Origin: Apus apus
Lineage: Eukaryota; Chordata; Aves; Apodiformes; Apodidae
Assembly: GCF_020740795.1 (NCBI RefSeq)
Contig: NC_067290.1
Coordinates: 15,110,001-15,174,000 of the forward strand
Reading direction: 5' to 3'
DNA: 64,000 nt
A model generated the notes under the pieces. That model searched no databases. It saw only the letters and a list, made by a program, of their open reading frames with translations, and had not been told where the DNA came from. Shown here piece after piece: positions 21,501-31,800 of the stretch. The position numbers and the translations under genes were made by a program. Each line of letters begins with the position of its first letter. Positions within the stretch are counted from its first letter, which is position 1.

Positions 21501-21716
21501 CGGGGGCGAGCTCGCAGGGCGCCGCCTGGCGGGCGCGGCCGGTGCCGAGCTCCGATTGGCTGCCGGCCGCTGGGGGGGCGGAGCCTTCAGGCGCGCCCGC
21601 CGTCGCCTCGCGCCCCTATTGGCAGCCCCTGCGCGCGCCCGCCGGGCGCGGGGCACGTGCCGCCGGCGGGGCGGGGCGGGGCGGGGGGAGGGGGCGGGGC
21701 GGCGCGCGACGATTGG
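21348..21716. promoter_or_regulatory. BSN: Array of seven inverted CCAAT (ATTGG) boxes
   Basis: ATTGG occurs, always on the + strand, starting at 21348, 21409, 21450, 21491, 21555, 21618 and 21712. Several share the context GCTCATTGG or GATTGGC. NF-Y binds CCAAT on either strand. Spacings are 61, 41, 41, 64, 63 and 94 bp, close to whole turns of the helix. Confidence 0.7.
21665..21705 (+). promoter_or_regulatory. BSN: GC-box cluster with G-quadruplex potential
   Basis: Four tandem GGGGC units followed by GGGGGGAGGGGGCGGGGC give several overlapping Sp/KLF sites. At least four G-runs of four or more bases with one-base loops meet the usual G-quadruplex rule. Confidence 0.7.
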
Positions 21717-21751
21717 CCGGCGGGCGCGCGTGCCCGCGGCGGGGGCGGCGC

Positions 21752-21796
21752 ATGCGCGAGGCGGCGGGGCAGGGCGCGATGGCGGCGCGGGGCTGA
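21752..21796 (+). promoter_or_regulatory. Upstream ORF 1 in BSN 5' leader
   Basis: ATG at 21752 and in-frame ATG at 21779 share the stop TGA at 21794-21796 (14 or 5 codons). Translation depends on a transcription start upstream of them, which is not proven. Confidence 0.45.
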
Positions 21797-21822
21797 TGGC
21801 GGCGGAGGCGGCGCTGCGCTGA
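21796..21822 (+). promoter_or_regulatory. Upstream ORF 2 in BSN 5' leader
   Basis: ATG overlaps the stop of the first upstream ORF (TGATG), encodes MAAEAALR and stops at 21820-21822, 24 nt before the BSN start. The TGATG overlap is a classic termination-reinitiation layout. Confidence 0.5.
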
Positions 21823-21846
21823 GGGAGCGGTCCCGCCCGGGCCGCC

Positions 21847-22016
21847 ATGGGCAACGAGGCCAGCCTGGAGGGCGGCGGCGGCGACGGGCAGCTCCCGCCC
21901 GCCGCCCCCGCCGCCGGGGCGCCGCCGCCGCCGCCCGCTGCCGCCGCCCCCGCCAGCAAGCCGCCTTCAGCACCGGGCGGCGGCGGACAGCTCCCGGGCA
22001 GCGCGCACGGGCCCAG
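21847..22016 (+). CDS. BSN: BSN (Bassoon) coding exon 1 (residues 1-57, partial gene)
   Basis: Bassoon is a very large scaffold of the presynaptic active zone that organises synaptic vesicles and release sites. The protein starts MGNEASLEGG, almost identical to mammalian Bassoon (MGNEVSLEGG), in a perfect Kozak context (GCCGCCATGG). Gly2 in MGNxxS fits N-myristoylation, known for Bassoon. The rest is Pro/Gly/Ala-rich and low in complexity, ending QLPGSAHGP. The exon ends in phase 2 at CAG|gtcaga; its last two bases (AG) join C of exon 2 to make Ser57. A large overlapping open frame in the same GC-rich region is a shadow. Confidence 0.93.
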
Positions 22017-22850
22017 GTCAGAGCGCGGGGGCGCGCCGGGCGGGAGCGGGTGCCGGGCTGGAGAAGGGGGGCTGGGTGCGGGCTGGGGTGTGAGGGTGTC
22101 CGGGGGCTGGAGCTTGGGGTGCGGGTTTGCGGGGCGCAGGGAGCGGGTTGGGGTGCGGGGGTGTCCGGGGGGAGATGGGCAGGAGCCGCCACTTGGGAGC
22201 TGGGGTGCGGGGTGCGGGTGGGCACGCGCGGGCCGGCGGGGCCAGGGAGGGGCGTGCCAGGGTGTGCGGCGCTGGGAGCGGGGGCAGGCAGCGGTGCGGG
22301 AGAGCAGGGGGCCTGGGGAGGGGGCAGAGGCACCCGGGGCAGGTCACTGCTGGGAGGTGCAGCCCCAGGGGAGCTGGCAGCGCGGGGGCACCCATGGGCG
22401 CTGGTGCAAGGCCAGGGTGTGGTTTGGGGCTGGGAGAGAGGGCATTTGGCGGGGGGCACAGTGTTTTGGGGGGACAGGAGAAAGGTGGGTGCAGTCCAGT
22501 GGGCAGAGATCCAACAGGGAGGGCCAGGGGTGGCCAGAGGGGGAGTGGGGTTAGGAGAAGGGAGGGATGTGGTTTGGGGCTGGGGGGTCCAGCCGGGGTG
22601 GGGGGGACAGTGTCTGGGAGTACGTGGGTGACAGCATCGGGCAATGCAGGTGGCCCAGCCAGCCATGGCCACCCCAACCAGAGCCAGCACCAAACGGGGA
22701 ATGTCGTTACATAAGCAGAGGGACGTGCAGCCCTGCCAGGAATCACCGGAGCAAAACCTGTCGGGGATCCGTGCCTCTCTCCCTCTGCCAGGCAGCGCCG
22801 GCTGGCAGGAGGGAGGGGGATGCTTTGGGAGCAAGTGTGGGATTGGAGAT
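22017..22850 (+). other. BSN: 5' end of BSN intron 1: strongly G-skewed block
   Basis: From 22030 to about 22640 the + strand is dominated by G runs with little C or A. It includes repeated GGGGTGCGGG and GTGTCCGGGGG strings (near 22087-22106 and 22152-22172). No coding exon is supported; long open frames here on both strands result from high GC. Confidence 0.75.
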
Positions 22851-22861
22851 ATTCCTTTTGG

Positions 22862-22878
22862 GAAAAAAAAAAAAAAAA
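22862..22878 (+). repeat. Poly-A tract (A17)
   Basis: Uninterrupted run of A directly after TTTTGGG. There is no recognisable retroelement body upstream. Confidence 0.85.
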
Positions 22879-25800
22879 GAGCTGATCCTAAAATATCATC
22901 CCATCTAGAAAAAGAAAGGCAAGGAGCAGAAAGTTGTGTGGAGGGATGCGGGGGACCCTGCAGGCAGTTTTCCAAGAGCGTGTGGCCGAAGTGTTCCAGG
23001 CTCTGCCTCACCTGTCGACGAGCTCTGCTTGTGCTGAGGGTCCTGTTGTTGTCTTGGAGGGGGAAGATGCGGGCAGGAGGTTGTTGTCTCCATTGCTTTC
23101 CTCTCACTCCTGGCTGGCTGCAGTCACTGCTGGCAGGCTGCATCTTCCCATCCAGACGCGATTCAGGGACCCTGTGGGGCGGCCAAGCTGCTGGCTGGCT
23201 TCTCTTAGTAAAACCCCTGTTGGCTTTATTGCAGGGAGGGTGGAAAACCAGCCCTGAGTGAAATCACGCCCATTTTCCTTGGCATTTTTTGCGGTTCCCT
23301 TTGCTAAAGAGCCACCAACCCCCTGCTTCGGACTCTGCCGGAGAGAACTTGTTTGCAGACTGTTCGTAACAATTCAGAATTAAACCATTAGGGCTGTTTA
23401 GGCCAGTGGAACAAGATGAGCCGAGGGAGCTGTGTGGATCTGTCATCTCTGCCCATTTTTGGTTCTGCTGTGGGGCTCCCCCGTTGCTGCCCAGGGTCTG
23501 TGTTTGCTGTTGTGCTGGGGCTGGGGATCCTGGGGTCCTGGAGCTGAGTCCTACAGCCCTGGCTGTCTTCCCTCCTCTCCTGCCAGAAACACTGGGTTGG
23601 TTTTACTGACCATGCCCCAGCCCTGGCACACTGAGCTGATGCTCCTGCCCCTCCTGGGAAGTGCTACTGGGGAGCTGCCCTCCCTAGCAATTAATTAATG
23701 CAATTAAGGAGGTGGGCCGCACTGGGCTCTGCGGGCTGGTGGTGGAGGAGGCTGCTGCAGAGCGGTGGGAAGATGCTGATCTGTGCCAGGGCTTAAAAAC
23801 CGAGTGTAGGAGGGGTGTGGGGAGCTGAGATATTGTTGGGGGGTTGTAATTAAAGGTAAAAAAGTGAAAACGAAGAAAAAAAGCAGTCTTGGCAAGGGAA
23901 ATCATCTTTATGTGAGGCAGGAGCAGGCATGTAGGGTAGACCAGGTGTTGTAAAAGGTTTAGTGAAGCAGGGCTTTTGCTGATCCAGCAGCAGGTGTGTG
24001 CTGCTCCAGAAACCCCAAGTGATAAGGGAAAGTGAACCTCAGTATCTGGGTAGTTATTTTTTTTTTTTAATCTGAATTAAGTAACCTAAATCTGTGTGCA
24101 AGCCAATGAAAACCATAGTTATGTTACTCTTCTGTGTAGTTTTTCCCAACTTGCTCTGCATTACGCAGGGAAATAGTCTGGATACATTATATGCTAGACT
24201 GGATTACAGGGTCTGGTGTTTAAATTAATAATAATTGTTTTCAAGAAACTGTGTGTACGTTATGGAGCAACTGCAGGGAGCAGAAAATGCCCTACAGCAG
24301 TAAGGTCTACTCACCAGACCTACCACTATTCATAAGCTCTGGTTTTGGTGTGTGCTCTGGGGAGGTGTGGCAGGGCTGCAGGAGGAGAGGGGGACAAGAT
24401 GGTTGGTTCTGCCAGTGGATCACAGCTCTGAAAAAGGCTAAAGGGTGCAGAATTGCATCAGGAGAGGCATTTTCAGAGAGAAGACCTTCCCCTGTGCAAG
24501 GTGCTGCTAAAATCTCACCTAGGGGGTTGTGCCTAGGTAAGGTGATGCTGTCAGAGGAGGGAGGGAAGAGTTGCCGCTCATCTGCCCAGACAAACTGTGG
24601 CATGAAAGGAGATGAAAAGATGGAGCGTTATTAACCCCTAGGACAAGAGGAGCACAAATTGGTCACAGATGCATTTGGTCTGAAAACTTTCCAGCTGCCT
24701 GGCAGCGAAGTCCTGGTCTGCTCCTCCAAAGATACCCCAGAAGCACAAGGACAAGCTCGTTTTACGGCGCAGTTGATGGACTGATGAAAAGGGATTGGGC
24801 GGTACAGCAGGAACAGTCCCATGTTTGGAAGCATAGCTTGGGGCACAGTGCTCTAGGTGGCTGCTTTTCCTGGTATCCTGAGGAGAGACTTTATTGCTGC
24901 TTCTGATTGTATTTGTCTGTGCCTGATTTATGCCTGGTTCATTCAGTTTTTTGGTCTGACTGCTGCTCACCCGTGGAGCTCGTAAAAGACTTTGTTTTGG
25001 CACTTGGATGCGTGAGGTAAGGCTGAAGGACGGGAGGGGGAGGAGGGTCAATCTCCTGGGAAGTGTTGAGGACCAGCCACAAGCCCCTGGCTCTCAGTGG
25101 AAGCAGAGATGCTTTCAGCATCCCTTTCCCTCCAGAGCCCCTGGGAGATATGTGTTGCAAACAGCTGGGCTGGCTGCCGGGCTTCAAGGTCAGGAGAAGG
25201 CTTTTTGCCACAGCAGAGACCACCTTGACTTTTGCTTCCATGATAAAGAAGTTTTTTTACTGAATCCCCCCAGATTTCTCAAGTCTCCAGGTAGGCTTGC
25301 TGCAAGTTGAGGGTCTTGAAGGGGAAACAAGAAGGGAAGTTTCTAGTGCTGAGCAGCTCCTGTGTCCCCGAAGCCTTCCCTTGGCTTGGGATGGCAAGTC
25401 AGGTGTGGATCCTGTTTTAGCATCAGTCTGTCTGGCAGGCAGCAGAGTTTGAAGATAAAATCAGGTGATAGGAAGGAGAATAGTGGAAACCAGACTGAAC
25501 AAAGCATCCCTCCAAATTAGAGAAAATAAGCTCGAGTTTGGAAAAAAATGTTAGTGCAGATCAGATGCTCTGTTCTGCCCCTTTGGTAGCTCACTTATTT
25601 TTATTGGGTGTTGGCTTGTTTTCTTGTACCACCCAAGTACCACAGCAATAATAGGTAAGAAGTTTATACTTAAAAGTAATTAAAAAAATACTCAAGTTTG
25701 CCCATTTTTTGGTAAACAGGCATTTTCACAAGCTTGCAGAAACAAGCAGTCAGTGTCTGTTTTCACAGGACTGTGCTAGAAATAAAGCAAGGCTGTGTGA

Positions 25801-28800
25801 TGGAAAGCCAGGCTAAGGACAGGGCTGGCAGCTCCGTGATTGTCCCCGTGCGCTGCTGTCCCCAAAGAGCCTGAGCCCTGCGCAGGGCTGGGCAGCGCCC
25901 TTCCTGCCAGAGGCACTGCTGGAAAACCTCTTCCTCAAATATTAAAATAGGTGTTTCCTGCTGATGTGCTGTGGCAAAGCCTGCTGTGCTCCCCTACTTA
26001 GGGTTAGTTTCTTACAAGATGTTTGGAGGGGAAGAACAGATACATGTTTCCAGCTTATGAAACTTCCATGAGCAAAATGAAAGGTGGAAGGAGGGGTGTA
26101 AAGTGGCTCCTTTGACAGATCAAATCAAAATATTTGCTGTGTTAAATATCCCCTTCTGGGGTTCAGTTCTTCTTCCCCTCCCATGTCAACTGCACCTTCC
26201 CTTTGGTGGTTCACAGGCGTTGGATAGCTCTGACAGCAGCCACCAGTCCAGTGAGTTTAGGTGGCACAGTCCTGGGTGCTTAAGTAACTCCAAAACCTTT
26301 TCTGCGAACATGCTCATCAATATTCAGAATGTTGGGCATCAAATATTAATGCCTTTATTTCCAAAACAAATACACAGATTTACAATCTGCTTCACAGGTT
26401 TCTCAGTGGTGAATCCAACCTGGATGTCACGCCAACAGCAGGCCACCTCACTGCTTGGTTTTGGGGCTCCTGGATGTCCCTACAGATGCTACAGGTTTCC
26501 TTCTCTCCAATGGCTGATGCTGGTTGAGAAGCTGGAGGAGTTTTTGGCTCCTCGTGCAGCTGGGGCAGGTTTCTGTGCCCTAAAGACCCCAGTGCTGGTG
26601 GTCAGCATCTTCTGCTGATGTTTAGGATGCCACAGCTCGAGTGACCACATCCAGAGGGACTAGAGGGTGCCTCCCACCCTTGGGTCATGTTGAGTGGCAT
26701 AATAGGCTGGCTTCTCCTTCTCCAATGCACCTCAACGAAGCTGTTTCTCTTCTTTGTGAACTGAGCATAGCTTGGATGCTTCCCATCATGTTTCCAGTTC
26801 AGTGCAGGCAGATATCCTGTGCCATGGCATATTCCCATGGCTTGTACCAGCCTGGGGAGTAGCTTGGTGGGGCCAAACAGGCTCTGGTGGAGTTCTGGTC
26901 TTCATGAAATGTGGAATTATGATTCTCACATCATCTTTGCTGATGAGCTCTGCTGCTCCTGAGTGCTGCCAGGGGTATTTTTGTGGCTGGTGAGTGACAG
27001 GGAGTGCTGTGGTCACCCCGGTCCCACACGTCACAAAGTGTTGAGAGTGTTGCACGTATTTTCTTGAGCTGGAGATGGTTGCTGTCAAGCCATCACTGTG
27101 TTTCCAAACGTCTGTTTGAATGACAGACGTGTTATTTTGCATCAATCCATAGGCATGGCTATTCTTCTGAACAGGGTTTTTTGGTCTTTTTTCATGCCTG
27201 TGGGTGCTGAGCTTGGGCCTGACCCCGCAGCGCTGCTGTGCAGCCTGTCACTCATGGCTGGGCTTGCTGGGCAGCTTTCCATCTCACTGACACCAAATGT
27301 TTTTTATAGATACAGTGAAGTGACTCCTTGTTGAGTGCAGCCTGCACCTCCAGCGAGCTCTTTAGGATCCTACAAGGTGGGGGGAAACACCAGCTTAATG
27401 CTGGCCTGCGATTTACAGCTGCCTGGGGGGCGTGTTCCTGAGGCTCCTCACCCGTGCTCTGCTCGTATTTCATGTCAGAGATGACTTAACCACACTGGTG
27501 GCAGCATCTCGCTGGCTCTTGGCCTCTTCATAGCTTCCTAATGTGTGTTTGAGATCAAAGATAGACCCCCAACACCATTGACAGACCAGGGACAGTGGGT
27601 TGATGGGCAGGAGATAGCAGCTTCCTGATCACATGGAGCTCCTCAGAGGCAGAGTAACTTCATGCACCAGGTCAAGGAAAGCTGCTTCTGGATGCTTTTT
27701 CTAAAATTTAATCTCTTTTTCTTTTTTCTTTTTTCTCTTTTTTTTTTTTTTTTTATTCAAGTGACAGAGTTTGGCTGCAGACTAAAAGGGTTGTTGTGCC
27801 ATCCAGCCTGGCCTCTGGCACTGGGTGGTAAAGGTCCTCACTATGGCTAACAAAGGTAGGCAGGAGTTTGGAGGTCCAAGCTAGCCAAATGGCAATGAAA
27901 TATATATCAACTGTGTGCATGAGTGTAGCAGCAGCTTACCAGAGGGTGCAGTGAGATTAATGATCACACAAAGCTTAAATAAAAGCTTCACCTCCTGAAA
28001 CATCCAATCCCCCTCAGCACAAACCTGCAGGGTCTGTGATGTCCAGCAGATGAGCTGTTTATTCTGCCTTTATTCCCCTCAAAGATGTAATTAAATAGTT
28101 TGGTGCATTCTCCTTTGTCAAGAATGATTTAGCTGTGTTTCTGGATCAGTGTCTGTAGAGGAGAAACACGTGTATATTAAATCAATTAAGTGTATTGAGC
28201 ATCTTCTAAGAAGAGCTACAACAAAACCCCCTCTCCTGCCCAGCCTGTTTCCTGATGATCAGAATCCCCAGACTCCCCAGACCCGTCTCCTGTCCCTCTC
28301 CTTGGTGTCTCCTGTGGCAGCAGTGCTTCTTGCAAACCCACTGCTTATGGGTTGCCTTAGATTGCCCTCGTCTCACTGCCTGGCTGTTACCCCAGAGCAA
28401 CCAAGGTGAACATCTCCAGTTGTTGGTGCTTGCTGGTGATGGGCTCAGTTGTCCAAGTAACAGGCTGTGTAAAGTACCAGTGGGCAAAGGTTGGAGCACA
28501 GGAATGGAGGAGGCCTCTGGGCCATTACCCACTTGTAGACACCATTAGTCACCCCATCACAGAATCCCACTATGAAGGTAACAACTAAGATCTCCAGGGC
28601 ATCTCTGCTTTGCAAAGCCAAAGTGCAGCTTTGATTTGCCTGCAGCAGCCCATATGCAGATGAGGTTTAACTTCCATATGGCTTCCTGAGGGCTAATGAC
28701 ACTTTCAAGTCCAGGTGTGTTCAAGACTTGGGCCATCCTGGATGGCAGCACTGGTGACTGAGATGTTCACCCTTTTCTTGTTCTGCAACAGATGATGGGA

Positions 28801-31800
28801 TATGTTGCATGGCCGGGACACAGCTGGGGCACATGAGTCAGGACTTGAAGCTGAGCTTTTGAAGATGATGTGGTGGTCCAACATGCCCCTCTTCTCCATG
28901 TTCACAGCCAGGCAGCAGGTGCAGGAGGTGAGGAAGCTTATGGGCACCAAGTCTTCTCACTGCATCACAGTTACCCAGTGACTTCCCAGGTTGCAGCAAG
29001 CACTGCACAGGCTCCTTGGTCCCTGGGGAAGCACCTTCCCTCCTCCCTGAAGACTGTTGAGCCCATCCCTGTGGTTCTCAGTGTTCTCTTATTCTCTGTG
29101 AGTTGGTTTCAGTGCTGTGCTGTGACTTCTGCCTGGGATGTCCTGCAGCTTCTTAACCACTGTGTAAGGTGCAGGCTGTCATCTCCTGCCTGTGACATGC
29201 TGCCTGTCCCACCTGTAGTTGCCTGAACCTCTGCTGCCTGAGCACACTTAGCTCTCCATGAGAAGAGCATCCCCTCTCCTCCTCTTGGAGGGTTTCCCCC
29301 ATTTTTTACAGCTATAACACAACCTAGACTGAGCAGAAGGGGTGTGGAAAACCCAGCCATGCTGCTTGAGAAACGTTGCTGCATTTTGAGTGTCTCAGAG
29401 CAGGAATGACTGGCCATTCTTCTCTTGGCTCCAGGGCCTGCCAGGGACCACAAGCTCTCAGACGTGACAAAGCAGTTTCCTGGCTGAGCAGCTTTTGAGG
29501 AGGCTTTGATGGCTCCTCTGAAGGCCACAGAAAAAACAACAACAACAAACAAACAAAAAACCAAATCACCTTGGACCAAAATGCTGCTTGGTGCAGATGT
29601 GACAAAACCCACTGTCCAGCTGGTGTGTGGAGCTGGCATGTCCTCCTCCAGCCATCTGTGTGGGTACTGCAGAGTAGGGAGACTTTGGGAGGCCTGGTGT
29701 CAATAGTTGAGAGCAGCCTTTGAACCTTTTTTGTCTTTCTTTCCTTTCCTGCCAGTAGGTTATTGCTTTTTTAGCCTGTTTTGAGTCTTTGCTGGCAGGG
29801 GGGGCTCACAGGCTTCTCCAGTTGCTGACAGGGACGTGAGGCTGACGCTGAGCTCCAGTGGCTGTCCCTTTGCTGGACCAGTGCTCTTCTGAGGATGATA
29901 GCATCATGAATGTGGAGATTTGTTTTGGAATTTGGCTTTATTGATGGATTTTGAACTCTGTTAAGAGATGCTTGGAGTATGTGACCTCTTCTGACATGGT
30001 CTCAGGGTGCCCTGTCCTTGGAAATTGTACATGGGCATGAAGTCAATGTGAAATGTATCTTCCTCAGCTATTAAATGGATTCTAAGCAGTCCTGCCCCTC
30101 TCACCAGCCCTCGTGAGACCCACCTGGGTCTGCCATGGGCTTCCCAGTAAGAGAAAGTGTCAACTGGTAGCTCATGACCTTCCTCAATTAGCCTAGACAT
30201 GAGGACCACAAAGAGGTTTTGCCACAGGTAATGTCTGTGAAAGGATGAAATTGTGTGTGGGAATTCCTGATTGACATGTTGTAGCTGTTAACCACTTTTT
30301 TAGATTATTTTTTTGTAACCAGAAAAAACAGATTGCAGCCTGGGAAAAACAGGATGGTGGGTTGTTGGGTTTTTTTTAATCTTTCATCTCCTAAAGAAAA
30401 CATTTTGGTTACAGATACGTGAAGTTATGAGTTACAAAATGGGAATAGTTGAAATTGGGGAAATGTATAAGAAGTTTGTAATTTGCCTTCCTTTGGTGAA
30501 AAAAACAACTTAGCTGATAATACAAAACCTATGAAAGGCTCAGGGAAAATGCAGAACTGAACTCCAGCTTTTTCCACACTGACTCCAAACTGTACTTTTT
30601 CCTTTGGTGAAACATGAAATTACTTTTAATTTATTTTGTTCCAATCCTAGTTACATAAACTATTATTTGACTGTACAGCTGGACTAAAAAACTGTGGGAG
30701 GTCTCCATTTCAGATTGTGCTGCCTCTTTCTCATCAAGCCTACAGACTGATTTCTTTAAATGCACCTATTAATCTTCTTAGGGAGACAAATTGTTGTTTG
30801 GTTGGGGGTTTTCTTTCCTTTCTTTCAATTTAAACACTAAACTACCAGTTATCTGCTGGCTAAACGCTGATGGTTTGAAGCCTTTCCAGATATGTCTGCA
30901 CTGCAGCTGGGCCTCAAGATGCTCATGGGTTGTCCTGGCTCGGCTGGGTTTGATCCACTTCAAGCACCTGAGGTGGTCACAGCCTAAACTCTTTTTGTCA
31001 CGCTTGGCAATAACCTCCACATTTTTAGGATGGAGCAGTGCATCTTTTTCCATTTAAAATTTGCAGTGGGCTGTTGTGCTACTGACTCCCAAGTTTGGGA
31101 CTTGTGGTGGGGCTCCAAGACTGGGACCTGTTAATGTGGGCCTTGTAGGACCAGCATTAGAATGCAGCCAGCCACGTGTTGTCCTCAAAGTGCACGGATC
31201 TTTCCTGTGTCTCCACTGGAGTGCATCAGCTTTGTTGTCCCCTGCCCACCAATAGTGACCTACCATATTTTGGGTCCAGACCAGACAGGTGTTGGTGGTG
31301 ATCCTTTGGACTGCTGTCCTCATGGATCTTCTTTGCTCTCCTCTGCTGGGACTGGCTCTTGGGAGGGCGGGAGAGGGCTCTCAGGCTGCTCCCAAAGCAC
31401 ATCCCTGGCTGTGTCTGCTGTGCTCTGGACTTGTGAGATGTCTGCAGCAGATAGTGCTGGAGCACATTGTGTCGGGGCCAGGCGTACGTGAGCAGGCAGG
31501 GCTGGGTTCTGCTGCCATCACTGTTCAGTGGTCCTGCTGCTCAGCCCTGCCCTGGCTGGCTTTTGTCTGTAGGACAGCTCCGTGGTCCCCAAGAGTGGGA
31601 ATTTCCAAGCCTTTTCCTTCTCCTCCCTGTCTGCAAGTTGTTGTGGATGTTTTGCTTGGGAATCCTGTTGCTGGGGAGCTCATCAGGACAGACGAGTTGT
31701 TTCTATGTATATGGAGTGGAGACCTTTGAGTATGGTGGTCTTGCCAGCACACCCCTGGCTGCTCTCCTGCCTCAGGCCACCCAGGGCTCAGCAGCAGGGG

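Larger units (their letters stand above)
21300..22450 (+). promoter_or_regulatory. BSN: CpG island and promoter of BSN
   Basis: Extremely CpG-dense sequence around the BSN start. It contains a CRE-like TGACGTC (21364-21370), seven ATTGG boxes, repeated GC boxes GGGGCGGGG at 21666-21704 and GCGCATGCGC-type sequence near 21747-21757. It is TATA-less in appearance. The transcription start is probably between about 21700 and 21780, but this is inferred. Confidence 0.8.

Noticed and set aside
21363-22631. 422-codon open frame on the + strand across the BSN promoter and exon 1
   Set aside because: It results from very high GC (few stop codons), is Gly/Arg/Ala-rich in low complexity, and overlaps BSN exon 1, which is in a different frame and matches Bassoon.
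21587-23143. 518-codon open frame on the - strand
   Set aside because: Pro/Ala/Arg-rich antisense shadow of the G-skewed island; no domain, no splice or start support.
26103-26618. 171-codon open frame in BSN intron 1
   Set aside because: It begins at a non-ATG codon, has no recognisable family and no splice context; treated as chance.
28540-28600. Possible CR1 tail (ATCACAGAATCCCACTATGAAGG)
   Set aside because: Only the first 12 bases resemble a CR1 terminus; the adjoining sequence does not follow the element.
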